NCBI GenBank assembly: GCA_019694165.1
Contig: JAIBCL010000002.1
Location: 62,001-126,000, forward strand
Direction: 5' to 3'
Origin: Verrucomicrobiaceae bacterium
GTDB taxonomy: Bacteria; Verrucomicrobiota; Verrucomicrobiia; Verrucomicrobiales; Verrucomicrobiaceae
DNA: 64,000 nt
Each line of letters starts with the position of its first letter. Positions within the stretch are counted from its first letter, which is position 1. Of this stretch, positions 8,961 through 18,001 are shown one piece after another. Below the pieces are notes generated by a model. That model did no database searches. It was not told where the DNA came from and was given only the letters and a program-made list of their open reading frames with translations. Both the position numbers and the translations under genes were made by a program.

Positions 8961-10154
8961 ATGAGACTCATCCTCACGCTCCTCACCACCCTGCTGCTCG
9001 CGCCGCGCGCCGCGCCGCTGGCCGCGCTGCACGCTGCGGAAGCGCCCTCCGGCTTCGGCGCGGATGCGAATCCCACCGGGCAGCCCATTGGGGGTGGGCA
9101 AGGTTACACTGGAGGGCCCAAGGTGACGCCGTCGGCGAAACGGGTGGATTCGCTCGAGTCCATGCAGCAGGCGCTCGCGATGGCAAAGCCTGGGGACCTC
9201 GTCTGGATCGAATCGGGCAAGGTTATCGATCTCGCCGACGCGCAGTTGATCGTGCCAGAAAAGGTCACGCTTGCTGGTGATCGCGGTGCGCAGGGTGCGC
9301 TGGGTCCATTGCTCACGGCAGGGATGAGCAAGCTGGATTGGAGGATCCAATTGAAGCCGGGAGCGCGGCTTAGCGGCGTGCGTTTGCGCGGACCGAATCC
9401 ACTCATGTGCGAGATTGATGCCGTGAAGCCGCCACCATCCGGTTACGCCATCGCGTGTGTGGATGCGGAAGTGGACAACTGTGAGATCAGCCAGTTTCAG
9501 CGCGGCGGTATTGCCCACTTCCGCGACAGCGTCCGCGGGCACATTCACCACAACCATCTTCACGACATCGCCGCCTATCCGGTGCTGGTCGCCAACGGCA
9601 GTGGCGACGGCCATGTCTTCGAGGCAAACCGCATCGAGTGGGCCTGGCATGCCATCGCCAGCAACGGCTCGCGCGGCAGTGGCTACACGGCGCGCTACAA
9701 CACTTTCATCCGCGTGCCGCGCCCGAAGCTCTTTGATGGAGGCGGGGCCGACCCTCCCAACTGGTGCCTCGATGTGCATGCAAATACAGGCGAGCCAACC
9801 ACGCCTCCGCGCCCGGCGACACGAAAACTCATCGTGCATCACAACACTTTTCTCGCCCATTCCGACGTGAAAGTGGGCGATGGCAGTGAGCTGTTAAAGA
9901 CGATCAATGTATATCCAAAGCACGACATCTTTGTCGGCCCGGCGGAGGGCTTTACCACCACGGTGGAGATTCATCACAACCGCTTCCTCATGCACGAGCA
10001 GACGGGCTCAAAGAATGAGTTCAAGCCGTATGGCCGCGCCATCCGCCTCGTCGGATTCAAGGGCCAGCCTGCACTCCTGCCGGATGATCCGGCGCCTACC
10101 AAGGACACTTGGCGCGTCAGCATTAGTGACAACCTTTTCCATGCCCAACGCTAA
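8961..10154 (+). CDS. Secreted right-handed parallel beta-helix protein
   Basis: 397 aa with a signal peptide (LTLLTTLLLAPRAAPLAALHA). The body is rich in short strands and Asn/His ladders typical of pectate-lyase-like beta-helices: VSSL-like turns, IHHNHLHDI, VFEANRIEW, YNTFIRVP, LIVHHNTFLAHS and VEIHHNRFLMHE. Such folds occur in polysaccharide lyases and glycoside hydrolases. I see no family-specific catalytic signature, so lyase, hydrolase or glycan-binding functions all remain possible. It lies 49 bases after a sulfatase and 21 bases before the next one, in one transcriptional direction. Confidence 0.65.
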   Translation: MRLILTLLTTLLLAPRAAPLAALHAAEAPSGFGADANPTGQPIGGGQGYTGGPKVTPSAKRVDSLESMQQALAMAKPGDLVWIESGKVIDLADAQLIVPEKVTLAGDRGAQGALGPLLTAGMSKLDWRIQLKPGARLSGVRLRGPNPLMCEIDAVKPPPSGYAIACVDAEVDNCEISQFQRGGIAHFRDSVRGHIHHNHLHDIAAYPVLVANGSGDGHVFEANRIEWAWHAIASNGSRGSGYTARYNTFIRVPRPKLFDGGGADPPNWCLDVHANTGEPTTPPRPATRKLIVHHNTFLAHSDVKVGDGSELLKTINVYPKHDIFVGPAEGFTTTVEIHHNRFLMHEQTGSKNEFKPYGRAIRLVGFKGQPALLPDDPAPTKDTWRVSISDNLFHAQR

Positions 10155-10175
10155 CGCGAGAGACCGAAGCACTTC

Positions 10176-12152
10176 ATGAAACCCAACCTCACCGTTGCCC
10201 GCATTCTTTTGAAATCAGCTTGGCAGGCTGTCTCGCTGCGCTCGGCTCTCACCGCACTGCTGCTCGCACCGCTGGCCGCGCTTCATGCTGCCGATGCACC
10301 CAAGCCGAATGTCGTCTATCTCCTCGCCGACGACCTCGGCTGGAGCGACATCAGCGCGCATCCGGGCGGCACGATCCAGACGCCGAACATCGACAGGCTC
10401 TTCAAGCAAGGCGTGGAGCTGCGAAACTTCATGGGCTGGTGCGTGTGCTCGCCCACGCGGGCGATGTTTCTCACGGGACGGCATCCGTTTCGGGTCGGCA
10501 CAGGGCCGGAGGTCGGTGGCGAGCTGGCGGCTGAGGAAACGACCATCGCAGAGGTCTTCAAGGGCTCGGGCTATCGCACGGGTGTGTTTGGCAAATGGCA
10601 CAACGGTGACGATCCGGCCACGCCGGAGTATCGCGCGGAGTTCACGCGCGCCTTCGCGGATAAGCCGAACAAAAAGCCTGCGGACGGTCTCGGGGCGAAT
10701 GCGCACGGCTTTGACGAGGCGTGGGTCTATTACGGCGGCGGCGCGGACTACTTCACGCGGGCGACCGTGAACAACAAGGGGCCCGTGAGCTGGTGGCACA
10801 ATTGCGATCTGCGCCTCAAGGACTCCGGCTACACCGAAGACATGATCACCGCACACGCGCTGGAGTTCATTCGCGGACACGCGGGCAAGCCTTTCTTCTG
10901 CTAGGTGCCGTTTCATCTCGTGCATGCGCCATTGCAGGCGAAGGATGATGATCTCGCCGCCGTTGACGCAGGCATCACCGATCCGAAGAAGCGTGTCTAT
11001 GCCGCGATGATGCAGGCATTGGATCGCAATGTGGGATCAATACTTGATGAACTCGACAAACTCGGTTTGCGTGAGAACACCATCGTCGTCTTCACCAGCG
11101 ACAACGGTGCCACGGCCGATGGCAGCAATCGTCCGCTGCGTGGCGGCAAGCACACGATCTTCGAAGGCGGCACGCACCTCGCCACGGCGATTCATTGGCC
11201 CCAGGGCGGCCTCACCGGCGGCCAAGCGTGGGACGGCCTCTGCGGTGCCTGCGACATGCTGCCGACGCTCGCCGCGATGTGCGGCCTTCCTTTGCCTCAA
11301 ACGAAGCCGCTCGATGGCAGGAACATCTGGCCTGCGCTGCAAAGCCGCGGTGCGAGCCCGGTCGATAGCTACTACTGGGCGTGGCACAATGAAGACGCCA
11401 TCCGCACAGCCGACTGGCGCATGCATCGTTACTTTGACCGCGTCGAGCTTTACGACATCCGCAACGACATCGGCGAAACGAAGGATCTCGCGCCCACCAA
11501 GCCGGAGGTGGTGAAGGAACTCACTGCCAAGATGGACACATGGGTGAACTCGCTTGGCGCTGCGCTCACCCATCAAGCCGCGCCCATGCGGCTCGATGCA
11601 CCCGCCGCGCCGGAGGGCGAGGTTTTGGAAATCACCGTCACGGTGACGGACCAAGCGAAGCCGAAGGACTTCATCGTCGTGCCGATCACCACCGTGGACA
11701 TCTTCCAGCAAGCCACGGACTTCATCGAGTTCGATGTCGCCGTGTCACCCGACACGCCGAAGAAGGCCGCGTGGTATTACTCGCCCTTCAAAGGCAACAC
11801 GGGCACGCCGATGACGCTCTTCTTCAAGAAAGGCGAAGGCATCGACCAGTTTGGCCGCGATCAATCAACCGCACCCGAGGTGCGCGGCAGACCCGGCACC
11901 TGGGAGCATCGCGTCATCGGCCTGTGCGGCACTGCGCCAGGGCCGCTTCCACGCCAGGGCATCGTCATTCGCGGTGGCAGGGCCGGCACACGCACGATCT
12001 ATCTCGACAACCTCCGCCTCCGCCGCGCCGACGGCAGCACCGCCCCACTCTGGCAGACCAGCAAGGACACACGCACGCAGAAGATCGCCGACACGGGGTT
12101 GTTCAAAGACGTGAAGGTGCGCGTGATCGATGCAGGCCAACTGCGGCGGTAA
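10176..12152 (+). pseudogene. Sulfatase gene interrupted by one in-frame amber codon
   Basis: Two open segments, 10176-10904 and 10905-12152, are in the same frame and separated only by TAG at 10902-10904. The first half has a signal peptide, the metal motif LADDLGW, and CSPTR at 91-95 as sulfatase signature. The second half continues with VPFHLVHAP, TSDNGATADG and the rest of a sulfatase. In sulfatases the interrupted position reads PFFxYVPFH, so a Tyr codon (TAC or TAT) most simply became TAG by one substitution. Together they would encode 658 residues with a C-terminal extension of about 190 residues that looks like a carbohydrate-binding beta-sandwich. A sequencing error or stop suppression is possible. 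Confidence 0.85.
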
Positions 12153-12557
12153 ACTTCAGGAACTCCGGAAAGCGACGGATTTGAGCAACGTTCACTGCGG
12201 CTCGTGACCGTGGCGAAAGGCGGGCGTTTTCAGCCACTGAAAGTAATTCTCGGCAAATGTTTGCATGACTGGCCCACGCCTGGAGGACATCCTTCCCATC
12301 GTCGTCGGAGGCAGCGGCCATGTGTCGCTCACCCATCTCGAAGCCTTCTCCGCGCATTCGGCAGTGCTCACCACACAGGCCATGTCGGAGAACTTCCTGC
12401 TTATCACCAGCACGGAAAAACTCACCGCTAGCCTGATCGGCTGCCGCCTGATGAACCACCGCGCCGAACGACCCATCACGCGCCGCCATGAGAAGGCCAA
12501 GGATCGCTGTGATGGTCTTCATGGAGGGTGGGCAGATGAGCGAGTTGGTTCAAGGAC
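12153..12557. other. Intergenic region without a convincing gene
   Basis: About 400 bases between the broken sulfatase and the PIN toxin gene. Several frames are open on both strands (for example minus-strand 12192-12500 and 12103-12522), but none has a recognisable domain, a convincing start region or conserved motif. It may contain decayed coding sequence. I see no tRNA, repeat or clear terminator. Confidence 0.4.
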
Positions 12558-12989
12558 TCAGGCAAGTGAGCCTTGCGTCCAAGGATTCACCAGCTTCACC
12601 CCGGAGTGGGCGAAGTCCGCCACATTTCGTGTCACCAGACTGGCTCCGAGTAACAGATACACGGCGGCGATTTGCGAATCGACGGCAGGCATGGCCGTGC
12701 CCGCGAGTTCGCGGCCGGGCGCACAGCCTGCCCACTCGTAGCCCACGGCCTCGTCCAGGCTGTGGATGCGCCCTTGAAACCGGACGATCAGGTCGTTGGC
12801 ATACCATTGTTCGAGATCGGATCGCTTCTGGCCCAGAGGCAGACGATGGATGCCTTTGACCACTTCACCCAGGGTCATCGTGGTGATGATGAGGTCTGCT
12901 TCCACCTGCTGTCGCATCCAGGTCACCACACCCGTGTTCGGTGCTTTCTTGGCGAACTCGGAGACGAGGCAGGTGTCGAGGACGAACAT
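12558..12989 (-). CDS. PIN-domain ribonuclease toxin (VapC/FitB type)
   Basis: 143 aa. The PIN acidic residues are in place: Asp5 in MFVLDTCLVSE, Glu42 in TLGEVVKG, Asp104 in PAVDSQIAAV and Asp125 in TRNVADF. PIN toxins of this type are Mg-dependent ribonucleases that cut specific RNAs and are held inactive by the cognate antitoxin. The start lies three bases after the stop of the upstream antitoxin gene, so both are in one operon. The preserved acidic quartet suggests an active toxin. Confidence 0.88.
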   Translation of the reverse strand: MFVLDTCLVSEFAKKAPNTGVVTWMRQQVEADLIITTMTLGEVVKGIHRLPLGQKRSDLEQWYANDLIVRFQGRIHSLDEAVGYEWAGCAPGRELAGTAMPAVDSQIAAVYLLLGASLVTRNVADFAHSGVKLVNPWTQGSLA

Positions 12990-12992
12990 TGC

Positions 12993-13244
12993 TCAAAAGG
13001 CTGGGGCTTCACGCTCAGGGCTGCGGTCTCGCTCCATCTGGATGCCACTATCGCGGAGCGGCGAGTTCAAGAAGAACTCGGCCAGTGACACCGGCTCGCC
13101 CCCCTTGGCTGGCGCACGAGGCGCTGGGGTAATCTGGGCAATGCTCCTGCCGCCATCCAGCAAAATCAGCGATTCCCCACTCAGCACACGGGCCAGTGCT
13201 GCGTGGATGTCACGCTCGAACTCAGGCAAGGCAATCGCACTCAT
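12993..13244 (-). CDS. Antitoxin of the PIN toxin (Phd/YefM-like)
   Basis: 83 aa. The N-terminal part (LPEFERDIHAALARVLSGES) fits the DNA-binding region of Phd/YefM or VapB-type antitoxins, followed by LILLDGGRSIAQITP, a strand pattern often seen in Phd-like proteins. The C-terminal half is charged and probably wraps the toxin. It is the first gene of the pair, as usual for autoregulated modules; the operator would lie in 13245-13410, where I found no clear palindrome. Confidence 0.75.
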   Translation of the reverse strand: MSAIALPEFERDIHAALARVLSGESLILLDGGRSIAQITPAPRAPAKGGEPVSLAEFFLNSPLRDSGIQMERDRSPEREAPAF

Positions 13245-13410
13245 GGGCTAAAACTACGTTTTCGGACGAAGACCGTCAAGCTCGCCGGATTTCAGAGTAG
13301 CTCATCCGATGGGCGCGTGGCCGGAGGTGAGGCTGCCGGACACGAGCCAGGCGATCAGCACCACGACGACCTTTGGCGAGGGTCGGTTCCACCTCAGTGG
13401 ATCAAACGGA

Positions 13411-15672
13411 CTATGGTCGTGTGACCTTCACTCGTGCAAAGCGCCGTGGTTCGGAATTTGAACTCGGAATGTGAGCTCTCCTGGTAGTGCGTCCGCTGTT
13501 GCTGCTCAAAATCTCATAAGTGATCCCGTCGCCGGTCCAAGAGCTGCCGAGATCAATGTTACTCTCCACAAACACGGTGACATCTGCGGCAGTGTCGCTG
13601 GTCGTGTAGTCGAGAGTTATCTCGTTTTCACTGCGTATGAGAGGAGTGGAGAGGACGTTGCTAGTAGTTGGGGAAGTTCCGAAGCCGTATTCAACCAGGT
13701 TCGACAATTTATCGCCGTCGAAATCGGCTTCATCTGCGGCAGCACCGGTATTCGCGGCTGTTCCAAAATTTGCGAAACGCCAATTCTCAATGGGGGTGAG
13801 GGCACTGAGGACAGTGAGCACAATATCGTTACCGGTGTTGCCCTGGTAGGTTATCTGAAAGCGGAAGCCGTTGTTAATAAAGGTGGAACCCTCGGGCATT
13901 CCTGAGAACGTGCCATTGACAGGTGACGTTCCTGTATTGTCGAAAACAACAAACGCGTCACCCAAAGTTGGCGAGAATCCAGCCGCAAGCACCAGAATTG
14001 CGTTCGATAAGCTGACAGTCCCAGAAGTTTGTATCTGGTCGTATTGAGTTCCTGGAGCATTGCCGTTGATCTCAAATGCAACGATTGAACCGGATGCTAG
14101 ACTGAGATTGCCGTTCACAGAGAGCTTTCCTGGACTGGTTCCCGGAAGAACAATTCCGTTTGATTGGACGGAAACGTTACCGTTTATCGTTCCCGCCCCG
14201 GCAAGAATTCCATTCACCGTGACTGGCGAAGTCACCTGGCCGCCAACAACGAGCATCCCGCTCGAAGTCACCACCGTGTTTCCATTGCCGAATACATTCC
14301 CGACCACCGAAATCGACTGCGTGCTTTGCACTTCAAGTCGAGTATTGTTGCCCACCGTCAATTCTGATACAGTAATCGCAGTCGTTGGGCCTGTGACGGT
14401 AATCGCAGCCGAACTCTCAAGGCGCACGGGATGAACTGATTTTGGCGTGATGCCCATATTCCAAGCCGAAGCGGTGTTCCAGGATCCTCCAACATTTCGC
14501 ACAAGCACGGGGAGTGCACTATAGCCACCAGATGAGCATCGTCCCACAATTTGGTAGTTCGAGTTAATACCGTCGGCTGTATTTAGCGTTAGTGAAGAAT
14601 TACTCTGAAGAGCGGTGAGACTATAAACGGTCGAATCGAACGGAAATTTGATCCATGCCAGCGAGGACGAAATTGAGTAGGTTTGAATCGTGCTTCCGAC
14701 AATTACGCCCGAATTGGTGATGTCATTTGCTACGCCGCTTGTGATTACATGTATCCCCGTTGAGTCCCAATAGACTGCATACTGGCTGACGACATTGTTC
14801 GTTTCTACATTGCAGTATCCAACAGAAACATTTCCATCGTTGATAGCCATTGCCCCGCTTGCAGTTGTTCCGACGAAGCGGGCTAAAGCTTCGGGATTGG
14901 TGTTGTTTTTCCAAACAACCGCTAAAGGAGCGTTGACGTCAGTGAAGCTTACACCTGGAATCCAAGGGGATGCGTTGTTATTGATACCAAGTGCTGCACA
15001 ATTGATATGGAGTTGCCCCGAAACCGGAGAGAGCCTTATCGGAGTTTCTGCTCCTGGAGCCAGGAAGAACGCGAGTCCAGGAATTCCTGCCGCTACACTA
15101 GACGACCCTACGCACGAACCGTTGTTGCTGATTGCAGATGGGACCGTGAAACGATCTCCGCTGGGGAACGTCGTTCTTCTCCATGATCCAGGCGGAGTCC
15201 AGATCGCCACTGAGTTTTCCTCAACGAAAAAGATGTTGTTAACCTGACAAGCAACGACGCCAGAGTCATTGATGTCAAACCCGTTGCTATTGGTAGCGGT
15301 CGAGGGCATCCCGAGCAGGGTAATTGTCCCATTTCTCCAGACTGCTGCTTGGTCGCCACGATTACCAATCACGTCGCCCGCATTGTTGATCTTGAAGCGC
15401 CACCATGCTTGCGGGTAAAGTTCTGGGGCTTCCAAAGGACTGAGGAGAACAACCCGAAAGAGGTCCAACGCTGGGGCAGTCGGGGTAATCGCCATCAGGG
15501 CAAGCCCCATCAAGGCTGCAGCGTAAACTTGGTGACACACCAAAGGCGAGGCTGCCTGCTTTTGAAGTATGTCGAGGCTGAACGAGAGTCGTTTCTTGCG
15601 AATCGTCTGCCTTGGCAGCACCGAACAGCGTTCATAGAGTTTTGGCCTTTGGTCCTGATCTTGCGTCTTCAT
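13411..15672 (-). CDS. Large secreted surface protein with HAF-like repeats and C-terminal Verrucomicrobia-type tail
   Basis: 753 aa from ATG at 15672 (minus strand); the open frame extends to 15744 without better features. After a long basic N-terminus comes a hydrophobic stretch (AAALMGLALMAITPTAPALA-like). About residues 90-430 carry repeats of the type AVWRNGTITLLG and GINNNASPWIPG/DINDSGVV, as in HAF-type extracellular repeats. Residues 440-640 are Gly/Asn/Ser/Thr-rich with VNGNLSLASG and VSVQSNGIVLPGTSPGKL, as in autotransporter-associated strand repeats. The end has WRFANFG, a DFDGDKLSNLVEYGFG calcium-type motif and a final beta-domain. The gene is visibly richer in A and T than its neighbours, suggesting transfer or a different history. 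No enzymatic motif is seen. Confidence 0.65.
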   Translation of the reverse strand: MKTQDQDQRPKLYERCSVLPRQTIRKKRLSFSLDILQKQAASPLVCHQVYAAALMGLALMAITPTAPALDLFRVVLLSPLEAPELYPQAWWRFKINNAGDVIGNRGDQAAVWRNGTITLLGMPSTATNSNGFDINDSGVVACQVNNIFFVEENSVAIWTPPGSWRRTTFPSGDRFTVPSAISNNGSCVGSSSVAAGIPGLAFFLAPGAETPIRLSPVSGQLHINCAALGINNNASPWIPGVSFTDVNAPLAVVWKNNTNPEALARFVGTTASGAMAINDGNVSVGYCNVETNNVVSQYAVYWDSTGIHVITSGVANDITNSGVIVGSTIQTYSISSSLAWIKFPFDSTVYSLTALQSNSSLTLNTADGINSNYQIVGRCSSGGYSALPVLVRNVGGSWNTASAWNMGITPKSVHPVRLESSAAITVTGPTTAITVSELTVGNNTRLEVQSTQSISVVGNVFGNGNTVVTSSGMLVVGGQVTSPVTVNGILAGAGTINGNVSVQSNGIVLPGTSPGKLSVNGNLSLASGSIVAFEINGNAPGTQYDQIQTSGTVSLSNAILVLAAGFSPTLGDAFVVFDNTGTSPVNGTFSGMPEGSTFINNGFRFQITYQGNTGNDIVLTVLSALTPIENWRFANFGTAANTGAAADEADFDGDKLSNLVEYGFGTSPTTSNVLSTPLIRSENEITLDYTTSDTAADVTVFVESNIDLGSSWTGDGITYEILSSNSGRTTRRAHIPSSNSEPRRFARVKVTRP

Positions 15673-15866
15673 TGGTATTTTGGGATTGGTGGGCTGTTTG
15701 ATTTGGGGGAGGCGTGGCGGCTGGAGTGGTTGGCATTCGCCCATGTGGAACTACGAGATGGAACCAACTCGCGATTTTGGCCGCCCTTTCATGATCGGAC
15801 CCAAGTTTGTTCAATAGACGAAAAAGCGCCAAAAATCTGGACGTTTAGAGGTGCTATTGCTGCAAA

Positions 15867-16973
15867 ATGAACCAATCGAACAAAAAATCAGCTAGCGACC
15901 GAGTCACTCAGAGTCGCCGAGCTTACATCCTGAAATGCGCGCAGTCCGCCCAGGCTGGTGTGACTGTAGCGGAGCTAACGCAAAGATTTGGCAAGCTCAG
16001 TCGCTCATCTCTTATCGGAGACATTGAGTTCATCGAAAATACGCATGACATCAAGCTCGAGAGGAGGGGCCGGGGGCCGACACACAAGCTCGTGATGAAG
16101 GATGCGGACCCGCTGGCCGGTAGAAAGTTCCGCAACGCCGAACACAAGAAGAAGCTGGCGCAGTGGTGCCTTTCTATGGTGGTGGGAAAACCGATGCTAG
16201 CAGACGGGGAGCAAGAGGTATTGCCAGAGCTTGTGACCCAGGAGATCATCAAACAGGCAATGTTACAGTCGAACCCAAGAGGAAGCGGATCGATCAGCAA
16301 CGCAATGAGTGTGATCACAAAGCTGACACGCTTTTGGCGAGAAATGCATCGTATTATCGCCATCGACGCTGGAAGCACGAACGACGAGATTGCGAATTTG
16401 TTGGTAAAGTTCGATGTGCCCGTGCCTCCACGAGGCGGTCCACTGGCAGCTCTCACGGTTGCCACGAACTCACGAACCATCTTTCACATCCTCGGTGACA
16501 GCCGTGTGAAGACTAAGGTATTGATGATCGGGGGTGAACAAGTAAGCGGGACTCAGGCAGTGGCAGGCCGAATGTCGGAGCTGTTCCTGAAGGCAGCTGC
16601 ACTCTTCACCTTTGGTATTTCATTCATCGGTGCCACCGACATCGCCTGGAAAGCAGGAATGATCTACGCTGACTGTCACGAGATTGCAGCTCTTAAGGCG
16701 CTGTTGTTTCAGAAGAGCGTCTTGAAGGTGATAGTGGCGGATCACACGAAGCTGGTGGATGTTGACTTGGACGCTGGTTACGAGGCGATTGCCATCGCAC
16801 CAGATCAAGTGGATTTGATAATAACCACGCAACGACCGAGTGATCCAAGCAAGACAGACGAGGAAAACGCGAAGGAAGCAGCCGATTTTTACAAGGCTCT
16901 TAACGTCATCCGTGCAGCGAAGGTGCCGGTGCTAGTGGTGGATCGGAAAGTGAAGCCTGCGTCCAAACAATAG
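15867..16973 (+). CDS. DeoR-like transcriptional regulator with enlarged middle region
   Basis: 368 aa. The N-terminus (RAYILKCAQSAQAGVTVAEL...) fits a DeoR-type helix-turn-helix. The C-terminal half carries the sugar-phosphate sensor hallmarks IAIDAGSTNDEIA, LTVATNSR, VLMIGGEQVSG, FIGATDI, HEIAALKALLFQKS and VIVADHTKL. Typical DeoR proteins are about 250 residues, so roughly 100 residues are extra, mostly between the HTH and the sensor. It is divergent from the large surface protein across about 194 bases, which makes that gene a plausible target. The effector is not readable. Confidence 0.72.
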   Translation: MNQSNKKSASDRVTQSRRAYILKCAQSAQAGVTVAELTQRFGKLSRSSLIGDIEFIENTHDIKLERRGRGPTHKLVMKDADPLAGRKFRNAEHKKKLAQWCLSMVVGKPMLADGEQEVLPELVTQEIIKQAMLQSNPRGSGSISNAMSVITKLTRFWREMHRIIAIDAGSTNDEIANLLVKFDVPVPPRGGPLAALTVATNSRTIFHILGDSRVKTKVLMIGGEQVSGTQAVAGRMSELFLKAAALFTFGISFIGATDIAWKAGMIYADCHEIAALKALLFQKSVLKVIVADHTKLVDVDLDAGYEAIAIAPDQVDLIITTQRPSDPSKTDEENAKEAADFYKALNVIRAAKVPVLVVDRKVKPASKQ

Positions 16974-17155
16974 CCGGAACGTTTTAGGGTGATGCGTGTG
17001 GTTCTGGCGCTATTGCATTTGCCAAAACTTGCTTGCCAAGATCGCCCCCGATCCCGCACAATCCCGGCCATCAACTGCCTGAGAGTCGGGCTGGGTGGCC
17101 GGGCTGAAATCAGGCATTTCCAACCAAGCGCCAAACCTTTTCCGGGGGCGGTGTC

Positions 17156-17407
17156 ATGCATGGCTCGGCTGATGACTACGTTCGCTCGCTCAACCAACGC
17201 ATCGGCAGAGAGGTCAAGGAACGGCGGGAGGCGTTGGGGCTGAGCGCCTATACCCTGGCGAAGGCGGCGGGGGTGACGGATCAGACGATCCTCAACATCG
17301 AACAGGGCCTGTGCCCGAATGGGGCGTGGTCGGTGACGCTGATGCGGATCGCCGTGCGGTTCGGGACGACGCTTTCGGAACTGGTCTCGGCAGCGGAGCG
17401 GCGGTGA
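17156..17407 (+). CDS. XRE-family helix-turn-helix regulator (cassette copy 1)
   Basis: 83 aa, starting MHGSADDYVRSL. Residues about 14-75 form a lambda-Cro/XRE helix-turn-helix: IGREVKERREALGLSAYTLA, AKAAGVTDQTILNIEQG and a final helix MRIAVRFGTTLSELV. It is close to the size of a bare DNA-binding domain, with no effector domain. The counterpart at 46846-47097 differs at about ten positions by eye. As the first gene of a repeated cassette and the neighbour of a 21-bp-periodic array, it is a candidate to bind that array; this is inference. Confidence 0.88.
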   Translation: MHGSADDYVRSLNQRIGREVKERREALGLSAYTLAKAAGVTDQTILNIEQGLCPNGAWSVTLMRIAVRFGTTLSELVSAAERR

Positions 17408-17444
17408 AGACTTGGAGACGAGGAGATGTGGAGACGGGGAGAAC

Positions 17445-17537
17445 GTAGTGTTGCGCTTTAGCGCGCACGGGCTTGGCTGGGACGAGAAGGTAGCGATGGG
17501 GTCTTCAATGGGGTCACGCGCTAAAGCGCATGACTAC
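17445..17537. repeat. MITE-like palindromic insertion present only in cassette copy 1
   Basis: Inverted repeats of 21 bases at 17445-17465 and 17517-17537 match at 19 positions; each contains the palindrome gcgcttTAGCGC / gcgctaaagcgc. The element sits between the XRE stop and the tagccaaa hairpin. In copy 2 the corresponding point goes directly from the XRE stop to that hairpin, so this roughly 93-bp piece, possibly with the purine-rich bases before it, was inserted or lost after duplication. Confidence 0.6.
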
Positions 17538-17546
17538 TTTGCTCCA

Positions 17547-17990
17547 TAGCCAAATCCTTTTGGCTAACGGGTTTGGCGGAGTTGGCGGATAGCTGGCGAC
17601 AGCAACCGACCCCGCCAGCCATGAATGCGTTTTCGCCTGCCAAGCCCTGCCTGAGCCTGCCAAACGGGCTATTTTGGGTCTTGGGAGGGCGATTTGGGGA
17701 CAAAATGGCTCCTTTCGGCGGTTTCTGGGCCGCCCCATTTCGTCCGGGGTGCTCCATGAGCGCGGCGGGGTGCCCACTCCAGCGTCCGGGGTGGTCCATG
17801 GACGGCGCGGGGTGTTCCCTGCGCCGCGCAGGGACGCAGTTCCGTCCGGCGGGGTGCTCGCTCCCTGGCTTGGGGTGGTCCCTGCGGCTGTCGGGGTGCT
17901 CCAGGAGTCGTCCGGGGCGTCGCCCCATTTCCCGGAGGGAACACCCCGCGAGCGGGAAGGACGACCCCGGCGCGTGGAGTGAGCACCCCG
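17547..17990. repeat. Conserved spacer with hairpin and 21-bp-periodic GGGGTG box array (copy 1)
   Basis: It opens with a perfect 8-bp hairpin (tagccaaa 17547-17554, tttggcta 17559-17566). GGGGTG boxes start at 17746, 17767, 17788, 17809, 17851, 17872 and 17893, with degenerate members at 17830 and 17914: always 21 bases apart. Three inverted boxes (CACCCC/GACCCC) follow at 17942, 17963 and 17984, again at 21. The period equals two DNA turns and also seven codons, so all frames show heptad-like peptides; I see no reliable start or domain and do not call a gene. The same layout is at 47104-47546. Confidence 0.75.
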
Positions 17991-18001
17991 AGGCGAGCAG
18001 G

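Noticed and set aside
10902..10904. Pyrrolysine or programmed readthrough at the amber codon
   Set aside because: No pyl genes or readthrough context are visible, and the position is a common Tyr in sulfatases; a point mutation is simpler.
12103..12522. Minus-strand 139-aa open frame and overlapping frames
   Set aside because: No domain, overlaps the end of the sulfatase gene, composition typical of a shadow frame.
17746..17989. CRISPR-like array
   Set aside because: The repeat unit is only a 6-base box with 15 variable bases, contains inverted members and has no cas genes nearby.
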